NCBI RefSeq assembly: GCF_000372725.1
Contig: NW_005200783.1
Location: 181,012-210,663 of the forward strand
Reading direction: 5' to 3'
Origin: Emiliania huxleyi CCMP1516
Taxonomy: Eukaryota; Haptophyta; Isochrysidales; Noelaerhabdaceae
Length of the DNA: 29,652 bases
Numbering within the stretch: position 1 is the stretch's first letter; each line of letters starts with the position of its first letter. The notes beneath the pieces were generated by a model. The model did not search any database. It was not told the DNA's origin and saw only the letters and a program-made list of their open reading frames with translations. Below, piece by piece: positions 1 to 8,000 of the stretch. The translations under genes and the position numbers were made by a program.

Positions 1-1626
1 GGCGGGAGGGCCGCGGCGGCGTCGGCGCTGCTGCCGTCGCCGCCGTCGTCAGGGGCGAGGGGGCTGGGAGGCACTCTCGGGAGGGCGGCGGGGACGGCGG
101 AGGAGGAGGCGGAGGCGGAGGAGGCGGCGGTATTTGGCGGGGCGGCGGGTGTTGCGGCGGCGGAGGCGGCGGAGGGAAGGGCGGAGGTGGCGAGACGGGT
201 CGAGCCGCGACAGGTGGCCGAGCCGCGGGAGGGGGTGTCAGGCCCCCCGCCAGCCTCCCCCTCCAGAGGCGAGGTCTCCTGGAGCGGGTCGCGCAGGCTG
301 CGCGGCGCTGCAGCGCCGTCCGCAACAGACGCCTCGCCACCTCTGCCGCCATCGCCGCCACCTCTGCCGCCATCGCCGCCACCAGCGCCGCCCCCCCTGC
401 CGTCACCGTCTCCTCCTCCGCCTCCCTCGCCCCAATCCGCACCGCCTCGCTCTCCGCCGCCCTCCGCCCCTGCCGCCGCCCCTGCGGCCGCCGCGCCGCC
501 GCCCTCTGCGCCGTCCTCCTCGCCGCCACCGGCCGCCGCCGCGCCGTCGCGCGCAGAGCCGGCCGCGGCTGCGAGGTCGCCAAGCTTGTGCAGCTCGGCA
601 AGCTTGTTCTGCACCTGAGAGACGGACCAGGCGAGCCCGATCTGACCACGGTCTCGCTCCTCAGCGCACTGTCTCAGGAGCGTCTCTAGGAGCAGTCTCT
701 CTCCTCGCCGGTACTCCTCGCCGGTCTATGGCCGAGGAGCGGTTGCAGTCACGTGTCGGAGGAGCTCGGCGAATCTCGGCTATATATCTCGGCTGTATCT
801 CGGTCGCGTGTCTCGGCGCATCTCGGCGCATCTCGGCGCATCTCGGCGCATCTCGGCGCATCTCGCACGTGTCGGAGGAGCTCGGCGCGTCGATGCCTCG
901 CCTCGCCGCCCCTCTCCTCCTTTGGCGGAGGCGTCTGCAAGGCGGTGAGCGCCTTTCCAAAGTAGACCTCCGCCGCCGGCGGGTTGGACATGCGCTCGTG
1001 CACCGCCGCGATGTTGTTGCAGCAGAGGATGTACCCCGACGACGCCGGCAGCAGGTACCTACCCCGGGCATGCGGCGTCATTGCGGCAAGTCTTGGCGTG
1101 CGGCGTCCACCGCAACCACTCTGCAGGACGACGGCGTCGCTGAGGAGGGGTGTATGCGGCGGGCTCCGGCGAGGGACAGGCCCTGGAGGCGCAGAGAGGG
1201 GGCGAGGCCCCTCCGCGTACGCGCGGGGGGCGGCGCCAGCCGCTGTGTGCGGCGGCGGCAGAAGGCGAGTCGGTGCGCGCGACTGGTGCATCTACGGCAG
1301 AGGCACTTCTCGTTGATGGCGAGGGCCTGCTCGAAGCAGACGAGGGCCTCCTCGTACCGTGCGCCGTCGAAGTGGCCGATGCCCTCGTAAAACAGCGACG
1401 AAGCCACCTGCAGCGGGCGGGCTGGCGAGACTTGGGCCCGTGAGACGCAAGGTGCAGGCTGCGCGCGGCGGAGAGTGTGCAGCGCCTGCAGCGCCGCCGC
1501 CTGCGCCGCCTTGGCGCCGACGTGCGCTGAGAAGCCTTGGCCCGCTTTCTTTGGAGACGATGCCGCTGGCGCGGCCGCCTGGCGCATCTTGCCTGTGGGC
1601 GGGCCTACTGCCGGCGCCCCTGGCAA
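1..1626 (-). CDS. TPR protein resembling CCR4-NOT subunit CNOT10 (partial, multi-exon)
   Basis: Minus-strand exons can be read at 1407-1307 and from 1058 to about 953. A GT-AG intron (1306-1059) joins them in frame, giving ...ALAINEK-YLLPASSGYIL. The first exon holds a TPR-like helix pair (GARYEEALVCFEQAL), the second another (CCNNIAAVHERMSN, then AEVYFGKAL). The helix pattern and the NN-x(8)-MS-x(7)-YF-x-KAL spacing resemble the central part of CNOT10, a scaffold subunit of the CCR4-NOT deadenylase; this is resemblance from memory, not a search. A further exon probably starts at 614 after a TCTCAG acceptor (VQNKLAELHKLGDLAAAA) and runs into Ala/Gly/Glu-rich sequence leaving the window. An acidic frame around 470-290 (AESEAVRIGAREAEEE) looks coding, but its splicing is unresolved. 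The 5' side (1626-1408) is open but stops where retroelement-like sequence begins, so the gene may be truncated. It could be another TPR protein. Confidence 0.5.
782..870. repeat. CATCTCGGCG minisatellite in a predicted intron
   Basis: About six tandem copies of a 10-bp unit (CATCTCGGCG and variants) lie between the predicted TPR exons that end near 953 and begin at 614 on the minus strand. The same core unit forms arrays near 3350, 25490 and 26570, always in the same strand orientation. Confidence 0.8.
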
Positions 1627-1786
1627 AAGAATTCTGTGACGAAAAGATCATCAAGTGCGAGCCGATAGACGCGGAGATGCACGCGATACTCGCATACTTA
1701 CGCAAAATGGCGAGCGCGAGCGATGCGCAATCGCGGCGGTGCTTAGTACTGGGTGAATGCAAACCCGCGCTGCAGCAGATTGAGAC

Positions 1787-1918
1787 TCTCGAGGTTCTCG
1801 AGGTGGATATCCTTTGGCCGCGTTGGGTAGCGAGGATTGGTGTGACGCGATCCACGCAGGCGTGTTTTCTGGCGGCCGACCGTCAGTGCACGGAGTTGCC
1901 CCTTCTCCGACTGCCCCG
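1787..1918 (+). repeat. Dispersed repeat family 1, copy A
   Basis: Begins TCTCGAGGTTCTCGAGGTGG, continues through GGATATCCTTTGGCCGCG and ends near CCTTCTCCGACTGCCCC. The same ~130 bp recurs with few differences at 27998-28132, and its first ~60 bp recur inverted and interrupted at 10797-10950. One frame reads ILWPRWVARIGV, but nothing suggests it is translated. Confidence 0.85.
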
Positions 1919-2358
1919 GCTAGTTCCCGAGTTTCGCGGGAGTGACCCCATGCGTCAAACCCGAGACCTAGCGCGGGTGGGTTGGAGGGAGCTCGCCCCG
2001 TTCCTCCCCATCGGGCCGCGTGAGCGGCCACGCCTCGCAGATTCGTTTTCGCGCCTGGGTCAGGCGCGTGGGGCATCCCCCGGGTCGCACGACCAGCGAT
2101 CCGAAGAGTGGCCGCTATGCGAGGGAAAGAGCGGGGCCCTCGACGCCTCAGTCCGGCCCTCCGAGGGGGGAAGGGAAGTGCGGGGTCCCCACGGGCGCCT
2201 CAGTTCGGCCCTCCCGAGGGGGGGAGGGGAGCAAGGGGGTGGGGGGATCGGGGCGGTGGGGAGGGGTCTCGGGTTTCTTGTGGCTAATACTTGCCTTTCG
2301 GGGAGGGGCCTCCGGCCGTGCTAGCGCAGTGGCGCCCGCTCGACATCTTCCCCTCCTC

Positions 2359-2415
2359 CCTTCATATAGGCAGCGAGTAGGCAGCGAGAGGAGGTCTCGA
2401 GCGCCTATATGAAGG
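2359..2415. repeat. 13-bp perfect inverted repeat (hairpin)
   Basis: CCTTCATATAGGC at 2359-2371 pairs with GCCTATATGAAGG at 2403-2415 across a 31-base loop. It lies in the middle of the inserted element and could be an internal hairpin or an older terminal repeat. Confidence 0.7.
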
Positions 2416-2444
2416 TATGTGAGATGGTGATGGGAATGGGTGGT

Positions 2445-2485
2445 CGGGCGGGCGGGCGGGCGGGCGGGCGGGCGGGCGGGCGGGC
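2445..2485. repeat. (CGGG)n microsatellite
   Basis: About ten uninterrupted CGGG units, followed by further G-rich sequence. It accounts for the Gly/Arg-repeat open frames seen here, which I do not regard as genes. Confidence 0.95.
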
Positions 2486-3346
2486 AAGGAAGCGGGGAGC
2501 GGCGGGCGGGCGGGGCGGAGCGGGCGGGCAGGGTTATCGGGGGAATCGTGTCCACAATCAGCGGCAGCGGAGCAGCAGCCGCAGCAGCTGCTGCTGCAGC
2601 AGCAAGCAGCAGCCAGATTGCTGCCGTTGTCTGCGCCGCGATCCGCAGATTGAGACAACCCGTGCCTAGACGAGTACAGCTAAAGAGTACCCGGGGCTCC
2701 CCATGCGGAGAGGGCCCGTGAACATCTTTAGCTTGTGAGCCAGGAAAAGGGTTGAGATTGAGAATGCGCACCGCAAAGGGATGCCAGAAGGCCTGAGGGA
2801 CTGGAGGCGATTGCATACTATAGATCGAAGCTAGAGGCGGTGGTCTTCATGTGGGTGCCAGCACACGTGGGAATAGCCTGCAACGCATACGCCGACGCGG
2901 TGGCGACAGCATACCTCGGAAATAACGACACGGAGGACGCCTCGAAAGTGAAAATGACGCACTCAAAACCTGACTTTTTGAGCGCCGATCCTCCAATATA
3001 TTTCCAATACTTAGAGAGCCATTGACCAATCCCCCAATACCATACTTACAGAGTTTGAAAACAATCTTTCTGAGCACTTCCTTAAGCTCGACACCCTCGA
3101 CACCGGCCTCGACACCTCGACACCAGGGCTCAGGTAGTAGCATGGTAACGGGGCTAGTTACAAGCCCTTGAGCTCGTAGGTCGACCTTGTAGGACCTTAC
3201 GAGCTCCGAAGCTGGTAAACTAGCCTTGTTACTAGCCTGGATACGAGAGTGGATACGACCCGGCGCAGCAAAATGGGGTTTTGAGAAACGCGGATAGCCT
3301 CTCAAACCCATTCAAAGCAAACACACACGAACACGAATCAAACTCG

Positions 3347-3420
3347 GCGCATCTCGGCTCATCTCGGCTCATCTCGGCTCATATCGGCTCATCTCGGGCC
3401 ATCTCGGCTCATCTCGGGCC
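3347..3420. repeat. CTCATCTCGG minisatellite
   Basis: About seven copies of a 10-bp unit (CTCATCTCGG with variants such as CATATCGG), the same family as the arrays at 782, 25484 and 26565. Confidence 0.85.
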
Positions 3421-3477
3421 GCGGCGGTAGCGATGGCGGCGATGGCGAGGGCGTCGCCGCGTTCGCCGTCCTGGCCG

Positions 3478-3707
3478 AGAGTCGACCACCTCTCCGCGCC
3501 GCCGTCTCGAGGCGGCGAGGGAGAAGCCTGGAGGGAGAGGCGGAGGCGGCAGCCGAGAGCCGACCACTACTCCTCGCCGCCGTCGAGCAGCGAGGGAGAA
3601 GCCTAGAGAGAGGCGGAGGCGTGGCAGCTGAGGGCCGACCACCAGTCCGCGCCGCCGTCGAGGCGGCGAGGGAGAAGCGTAGAGGGAGAGGCGGAGGCAG
3701 CACCCGA
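3478..3707. repeat. Three tandem copies of a ~76-bp unit
   Basis: Units start near 3478, 3555 and 3632, each beginning GAGAGCCGACCAC or a close variant and containing GCGCCGCCGTCGAGGCGGC and GAGGGAGAAGC. A fourth partial unit follows to about 3720. The open minus-strand frames across it simply reflect the repeat. Confidence 0.75.
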
Positions 3708-3757
3708 GAGCCGACATCGGAACCACCATGCCGCAAGGGTGTCCATGATTTCGGCGG

Positions 3758-4307
3758 TTAACGAGCTCGTAGGCGTCCTACGAGCCCGACATCGCGCAGC
3801 ATCGCTCGCCTTCCTCGGCCGAGCCGCCCTGGCGCTGGCGACTGCAAGCCGTCCTCCTTCCCACCAATCGCAAGCGTGGTCTTCATCCACTTGGCCTCGT
3901 CCGACACCTGATCGCCCAGGGCCGCCCGCACCGCCGCCTCGAGCGCCTCCTCCGTCGGCTCGCCCTCCAGCCGGATCACGTCGGCCATCCTCGCGCGAGA
4001 AGAGAAGAGCAAGACGCGGCACCATCCGCGTCCGCACGTTGAACTCGCTCGCGAAGGCCTTGCAGTCCTGGATGTCGGCACGGCCCCACCGCATGAGGTG
4101 GCCGAGCCCAGCGGCGAGGCCGTGCGCCGCCTGCAGCATCGCCTTTGACTTTGCATCGTCGTCTCGTGTTTTAGAGGTGAAGAGGACAGCCCACACGACA
4201 GCGTCCTGCACAACCTCGGCCTCGAACTGAGCGTCGTCCTTGAGTGTGGTGAGGCTGCCGGCGGCGGAGTGGAGCAGGAGCAGGAGCAAGGCAGCAGCGT
4301 GCTGCAT
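3758..4307 (-). CDS. Secreted thioredoxin-fold protein lacking CxxC (frame disrupted)
   Basis: The start at 4307 gives a clear signal peptide (MQHAAALLLLLLHSAAG, about residues 1-18). The mature part follows the thioredoxin/PDI pattern: an FEAEV helix, the hydrophobic strand VVWAVLF, a stretch TSKTRDDDAKS where a CxxC active site would be, then ADIQDCKAFASEFNV and a strand after a Pro in the cis-Pro position (MVPRLALLFS). The protein would therefore be a redox-inactive thioredoxin-fold protein of the secretory pathway, such as an ER chaperone-like factor. The frame reads to about 3990, then the coherent sequence (ADVIRLEGEPTEEALEAAV) continues in another frame to the stop at 3758. That implies a one-base indel around 3983-3990, a sequencing error or an unrecognised splice. 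The fold call is from pattern only. Confidence 0.55.
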
Positions 4308-4589
4308 TATTGGCTGGCTCTGGGGCGTGCCTGTCGCCGGGCGCTGTGTGAGCCTCCGGCAGCGCCCGGGGCTTCGCCCAACACCACTCGCAACCTGGTT
4401 TGTGGACCTCCCGCACCTTACCCTTACAGGCCACCATAAGGGACCCCGTTGTCCGTTTGACATCAGACTTTTTTTGAGTTGGAGGTAATAATTTATAATT
4501 AAAAGGATTGCACTGTCCCAAAGAACTGATTCATTCATTTCACCCTCACATAGTAACAATACCTCAAAGGTGAAAACCTCCAAAATAGG

Positions 4590-4676
4590 CCGTCAGGACT
4601 CTGTCAGGACTCCGTCAGGACTCTGTCAGGACTCCGTCAGGACTCTGTCAGGACTCCGCCAGGACTCCGCCAGGAC
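4590..4676. repeat. 11-bp GTCAGGACTCT/C tandem array
   Basis: About eight units of GTCAGGACTCT or GTCAGGACTCC. The last ones change to GCCAGGACTCC. The same unit recurs at 5349-5440 and 5585-5682 in the same orientation. Confidence 0.9.
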
Positions 4677-5033
4677 AACCACTGCCCCCCCGCTGTGAAC
4701 AGAGCCCTTAGCTAGAGAGTAGGGAGGGGTGTACAGTCGAGTTACTCCCGAGGGCAGGGACGGCCCTCCACTGAGGGAAAGGGCGCAACGGGGACGGTAT
4801 GCTCACAACCCAGCCACGCAGCTCTTTGCTCGCGTACAGCCAACGAGTTTGCTGGTCCACAGGCAGGCCAGGCCGTGAGCGTGGGCCGGTCGGGCCTGAT
4901 CCTGCGGTGAGCACTGGAGGGCTATGCGGCTCGCTCCGTCAGCCGACTTGCGCTGTCGAGCGGTCGAGCGCTTCGGGTTGGACCCGCGGGAGGGTCCCTG
5001 CGCGGCTGACATGGCCAGCCAAGCCGTGTGCGC

Positions 5034-5108
5034 TGCCGTGGGCGCTGTCGTGGGTGCTGCCGTGGGTGCTGCCGTGGGCGCTGCTGTGGGCGCTGCCGTG
5101 GGCGCTGC
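5034..5108. repeat. 12-bp GTGGGCGCTGCC tandem array
   Basis: Six or seven units alternate between GTGGGCGCTGCC, GTGGGTGCTGCC and GTGGGCGCTGTC. Read in one frame it gives VGAA repeats, but no other coding evidence supports a protein. A short CGGTCAGCAGT repeat follows at about 5110-5145. Confidence 0.85.
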
Positions 5109-5348
5109 CTCGGTCAGCAGTCGGTCAGCAGTCGGTCAGCAGTCGGTCCGCTGCTCGGCGCTGGCCTGCAGGCCGCCGGTGGCAAATCGGGGGGGCGCGG
5201 GCCATGGACGTCGTGGCCGAGCTTTGCTGCCTTCTTGCACGTTGCCGGCTGTAACGTTGCCTGCACCATGGCCGCGCCTCTCTTGCTTGTGCGCTTTCAT
5301 GGTCGAGCCGAGTGGCGCGAGAGTGAGCGTGATTTCTTTTGTCTGTCG

Positions 5349-5440
5349 GACTCTAAGTTTCTGTCAGGACTCTCAAGTTTCTGTCAGGACTCTCAAGTTT
5401 GCTTGTCAGGACTCTCAAGTTTGCGTCAGGACTGCCCCAT
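5349..5440. repeat. CTGTCAGGACTCTCAAGTTT array
   Basis: Three to four units of about 20 bp, each holding the GTCAGGACTCT core plus CAAGTTT. This is a lengthened relative of the 11-bp arrays on either side. Confidence 0.8.
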
Positions 5441-5584
5441 CAGGACGATTCCGCAGAGGGCGCGCACGGTCGAAAGGGGGGCTGGGCGTCTATCATTCAC
5501 TGCTGGGGGGGAGGGGAAGGAGGGTTGCAGTGAAGGAAGGTGGAGGTCTCGTCGGAGGCACTTGTGAGCACTGTGAAGACCGTG

Positions 5585-5682
5585 CGCCGTCAGGACCCCG
5601 CCAGGACTTTGTCAGGACTCTGTCAGGACTCTGTCAGGACTCTGTCAGGACTCTGTCAGGACTCTGTCAGGACTGTCAGGAC
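5585..5682. repeat. 11-bp GTCAGGACTCT tandem array
   Basis: About eight near-perfect units run up to 5682, directly before the plus-strand copy of the 27-bp inverted repeat. Confidence 0.9.
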
Positions 5683-5720
5683 AGGTGCGGGAGGTCCACA
5701 AACCAGGTTTCGCAACAGCT

Positions 5721-6606
5721 CTCGCGCGCCGCCGTCAGTGGCGATGCGCAAAACATCAACAACGCTGCTCGCAACATGCGTGTCGCGCACTCATTCATGA
5801 CCGGTCTCAATGCCCCACCCCCCTGCGCGCGGGCCTTCTAAGCCCGCGGGTAGTCCCCCCCCATCCCCAGGGCCTCCAGGGCTCGCACCTCAACCTCTCA
5901 CAGGCCAGCGCACAGCGCCATAGGAGGTATTTTCTTCTCAATAACAAGGCTGTGAGCTGTGGGTGTAGAGAGGCGGCTGAGAAAAGAAAAGATAGAGCGA
6001 TAAATGAATAAAACGGACCCCTCTCTACTGTGAGGTGGGTAAAAAGGAACAGGTCCCCGCCCTTGGCCTTGCGAGATCTTTGTGCAGGGTGCTTTGTGGG
6101 TGTGGTCGGCGACTAGCCGGGGTCGTCCTCCCGGTGGGGGACTAGCTAGCACTAGCCGTCTTCCACATGGTCCCTCGGGTCCCTGCTGCTCCTAATCTCT
6201 TCGTACATCCTCCTGCTGATCTCCGCAAAGTCCTGCTCCCTCCCTCGTCTCGCCCTGCGCGTCTGCAGAAAAAGTGTACATCAATCTATCTCACGGGGAA
6301 AAGAATGTACCTGCCTGTGCCTCTCACACAATGTACCTCCCTCTCACGGGAAAAAGAATTATTCAGGCGCGCCAGTCACGCGCGCCAGTCCCGTGCCCAG
6401 TGTCGAGAGAACTTGCTAAAAACCGTCTCTCCGCCCAAGGGTGGGCGACGGCAAGCACCACATGCCTCTGGTCTCCCTTAATTTCCCTGTGTGGCGGCGG
6501 CAAATGGGAAGGCGCCTTAATTTCCCTGCGTGCCGACCTTCCCAGAGGCTTCACCAGATGCTAGGGCTGCGCCCACCTCCCTCGCCTGGAAGCGACGTGC
6601 GCCTCC
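5721..6606. other. Intergenic, repeat fragments only
   Basis: No gene is recognised. Visible items are a segment at 5928-5955 that resembles 7519-7545 (TATTTTCTTCTC, then ACAAGGCTGTGA), a GGGTAAAAAGGAACAGGTC stretch near 6032 that recurs near 19335, a two-copy motif CTCACGGGGAAAAGAATGTA around 6290-6360, and a copy of the short interspersed family at 6432-6536. Confidence 0.5.
6432..6536 (+). repeat. Short interspersed repeat (family 2), diverged copy
   Basis: Shares CGCCCAAGGGTGGGCGACGG and the CCTTAA-TTCCCTGTGTGGCGGCGG block with 15154-15270, but has an internal second CCTTAATTTCCCTG block and lacks the pyrimidine tail. The long shared 5' head shows that the family extends upstream of the truncated copy at 10838-10918. 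Confidence 0.65.
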
Positions 6607-7476
6607 TCAAAAGACCTCAGCACACATTTCAGACGAGACGGGCGGAACGAGAAATCCCCCTTCGAACGTCAACGGGAACTCGTCCTTGGCGCAGCCGCAG
6701 CCGGTGTCCACGCCGACTTTGCAGTCCGGGTACCCACCTGGCCCTCCGGCGCCCGGCTGGCAGGAAATGCTTGGCCTCGTCCCGTTTTTGCAAACTTGCT
6801 CGGAATAAAAGACTGGGCCCACGAGACGGGCCGCAGCCGAAAAGTCGGAGCCGCACCCGCAATTGGGATCCCAAGACGGGGTGCACACGAAGATGTTCTT
6901 GCCCGGAAGGTAGTACGGGCTAGGCACCGAGGGGTACTCGCAATTGTACTTCGCCGGCATCTCAGGCCAGCACGGCAGGGAGATGTTGATGCGATCCCCA
7001 CTCACCAGTCCCCCGGGAGGGCACGGCGGGATCTGCTCGACCGGCGCGCAGTGGGCGAGTTGCGGCGTCAGGAGGAAGGAGCTTGCCTTCGCAGTCATGA
7101 TGGCGCCCTCATAACCGGAGGCAGTCTCCTGCACCGCCTCCGTCGGCAGGAACTCGTTGATTGCGCAGCCGCAGCCGATGTCGACGCCGATCTTGCAGTC
7201 AGGATACGCTCCCTGCCCGGCACCGGGTTGGCAGGAGAGGCTGGCGCTCGTGCCCGCATTGCAGAGAGCGCCCACGACGGCAGGAGGACCGCACACCGGC
7301 GAGTGGGGCGACGAATCTGCGGCGCAGCCGCAGTTCAGGTCCCACATCTTGGTGCAGTCGCCGTCCACGAGGTGCGGATTGGCAACACAGCCGTCGAGGC
7401 AGTTGTGGGTTGGCCCGCTTGCGAATTGGATCGCCCGCTGCGTTGGAGCGGCACAGGGGAAGAGGAGCGGCAACAT
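6607..7476 (-). CDS. Secreted Cys-rich protein with two related modules
   Basis: The start at 7476 (MLPLLFPCAAPTQRA) gives a short hydrophobic leader; an in-frame upstream Met at 7614 would add 46 residues spanning a repeat, which I consider less likely. The ~289-residue product contains two copies of a module: an LNCGC or PNCGC motif, then a Cys, then SLSCQPGAGQGAYPDC (first) or SISCQPGAGGPGGYPDC (second), then KIGVDIGCGCAINEF or KVGVDTGCGCAKDEF. Evenly spaced Cys residues and N-glycosylation sites (NIS, NGT) point to a disulphide-rich extracellular or cell-surface protein. The modules are separated by a Pro-rich spacer. I do not recognise the family and assign no function. No introns are needed. 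Confidence 0.6.
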   Translation of the reverse strand: MLPLLFPCAAPTQRAIQFASGPTHNCLDGCVANPHLVDGDCTKMWDLNCGCAADSSPHSPVCGPPAVVGALCNAGTSASLSCQPGAGQGAYPDCKIGVDIGCGCAINEFLPTEAVQETASGYEGAIMTAKASSFLLTPQLAHCAPVEQIPPCPPGGLVSGDRINISLPCWPEMPAKYNCEYPSVPSPYYLPGKNIFVCTPSWDPNCGCGSDFSAAARLVGPVFYSEQVCKNGTRPSISCQPGAGGPGGYPDCKVGVDTGCGCAKDEFPLTFEGGFLVPPVSSEMCAEVF

Positions 7477-7518
7477 GATCTCGGAGCCCCCAAAGACGGC
7501 GTTTTGTTGGTGTGTGAA

Positions 7519-8000
7519 TATTTTCTTCTCCAAACAAGGCTGTGAATGACGCATGATTGCTAGAGGTGAATGACGCAAGATTGCTAGAGGCGGAGCAGTC
7601 TGCTCTAGCCTCACACGTTAGCCCCTGTCGCCTGTCTGTGTTTGTTTGCTTGTTGTTTGTCCCTTGGCACCGCGGGGAGAGAGAGAGATGCTGGGGGGGG
7701 GTGGCAGGGGGAACGTGGCCTTGAGTGATGTGTACGTCCACTCAGGGTGTGTGGCAGCCAACCTGGCTGTGTGTCCTGTGAGCTTGTTTGTGTCTGTGTG
7801 TCGCTCGAGCGTGTCGTCATCATCTGTCTCGCGTCCATCCATACCGCGTTGGTGTCCAGTCCGAGCCGTGTGTATCGCGCGCCTTGCGGGGGGGGCGCGG
7901 AAAAGAGGAACCTCTTAGCGCCATCGCCACGGTGCTGCATGCAGCGCCGGGCGACGACGGCTTACCGCCTCCCGGTCCCCCTCGGCACACCTCCGCTGCT
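7519..8000. other. Upstream region of the Cys-rich gene
   Basis: No gene is seen. It contains the TATTTTCTTCTC...AAGGCTGTGA segment (7519-7545), a tandem duplication of a ~24-bp unit (GTGAATGACGCATGATTGCT, about 7541-7588), and T/G-rich sequence to 7860. As the 5' side of the minus-strand Cys-rich gene it could include its promoter, but no defined element is visible. Confidence 0.4.

Larger units (their letters stand above)
1787..2644. mobile_element. ~0.86 kb nonautonomous insertion with 12-bp flanking duplication
   Basis: The segment lies between two copies of GCAGATTGAGAC (1775-1786 and 2645-2656), the expected form of a target site duplication. It interrupts the RNase H frame directly after QQIE. 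A related AGATTGAGA at 2755-2763 sits where the frame resumes, so more than one event may be involved. Inside are a 5' block of about 130 bp that recurs at 27998-28132 and partly at 10797-10950, a two-copy tandem repeat at about 2146-2228, a 13-bp perfect inverted repeat (2359-2371 and 2403-2415, starting CCTTCATATA), and a GGGC microsatellite. No convincing protein is encoded. Confidence 0.6.
1629..3025 (+). pseudogene. Decayed retroelement RNase H, split by an insertion
   Basis: The 5' half (about 1629-1786) reads ...CEPIDAEMHAILAYLRKM... then CLVLGECKPALQQIE, which matches the second and third blocks of a retroelement RNase H. The third catalytic position, normally Asp as in LVLSDSK, is Glu here. 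The 3' half resumes near 2755 (IENAHRKGMPEGLRDW), shifts frame near 2790, then continues AYYRSKLEAVVFMW and VPAHVGIACNAYADAVATAY, with the expected His and final Asp. The N-terminal block with the first catalytic Asp is missing. Between the halves lies a separate inserted sequence. The reading frame is broken by the insertion, at least one frameshift and stops, so the domain is dead. Assignment to a retrotransposon polyprotein is from motif order; the clade is not resolved. Confidence 0.75.
3026..3757. other. Intergenic repeat region
   Basis: No gene is recognised. The segment holds CGACACC-type short repeats (about 3087-3123), a broken inverted repeat around GAGCTCGTA and TACGAGCTC (3170-3205), a TCATCTCGG minisatellite (about 3347-3420) and three copies of a ~76-bp unit (3478-3707). 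It lies downstream of the minus-strand thioredoxin-fold gene. Confidence 0.6.
4388..5713. repeat. Repeat block bounded by 27-bp inverted repeats
   Basis: AGGTGCGGGAGGTCCACAAA and the next seven bases occur on the plus strand at 5683-5709 and in inverted form at about 4392-4418, bounding some 1.3 kb. Inside are two arrays of the 11-bp unit GTCAGGACTCT at the two ends, a third such cluster, a 12-bp GTGGGCGCTGCC array, and an AT-rich island at 4470-4580 that contrasts with the surroundings. No credible gene is present and no flanking duplication was found. It may be an inactive nonautonomous element or simply two copies of a dispersed repeat. Confidence 0.45.

Noticed and set aside
134..1390. 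Plus-strand Arg/Pro-rich open frames at the left end
   Set aside because: Compositionally extreme, and antisense to TPR-like exons on the minus strand.
2840..3025. A free-standing 61-residue gene at 2840
   Set aside because: It is the last block of a broken retroelement RNase H (VPAHVGIACNAYADAV), continuous with the halves upstream.
4590..5682. Short regularly repeated GTCAGGACT units that could suggest a CRISPR array
   Set aside because: The units are head-to-tail 11-bp minisatellites without unique spacers, in a eukaryotic intron-bearing genome with no cas genes.
4924..5841. Plus-strand open frame with VGAAVGAA and CQDSVRTLSGL repeats
   Set aside because: The protein repeats are translations of 12-bp and 11-bp DNA minisatellites, with no unique coding segment around them.
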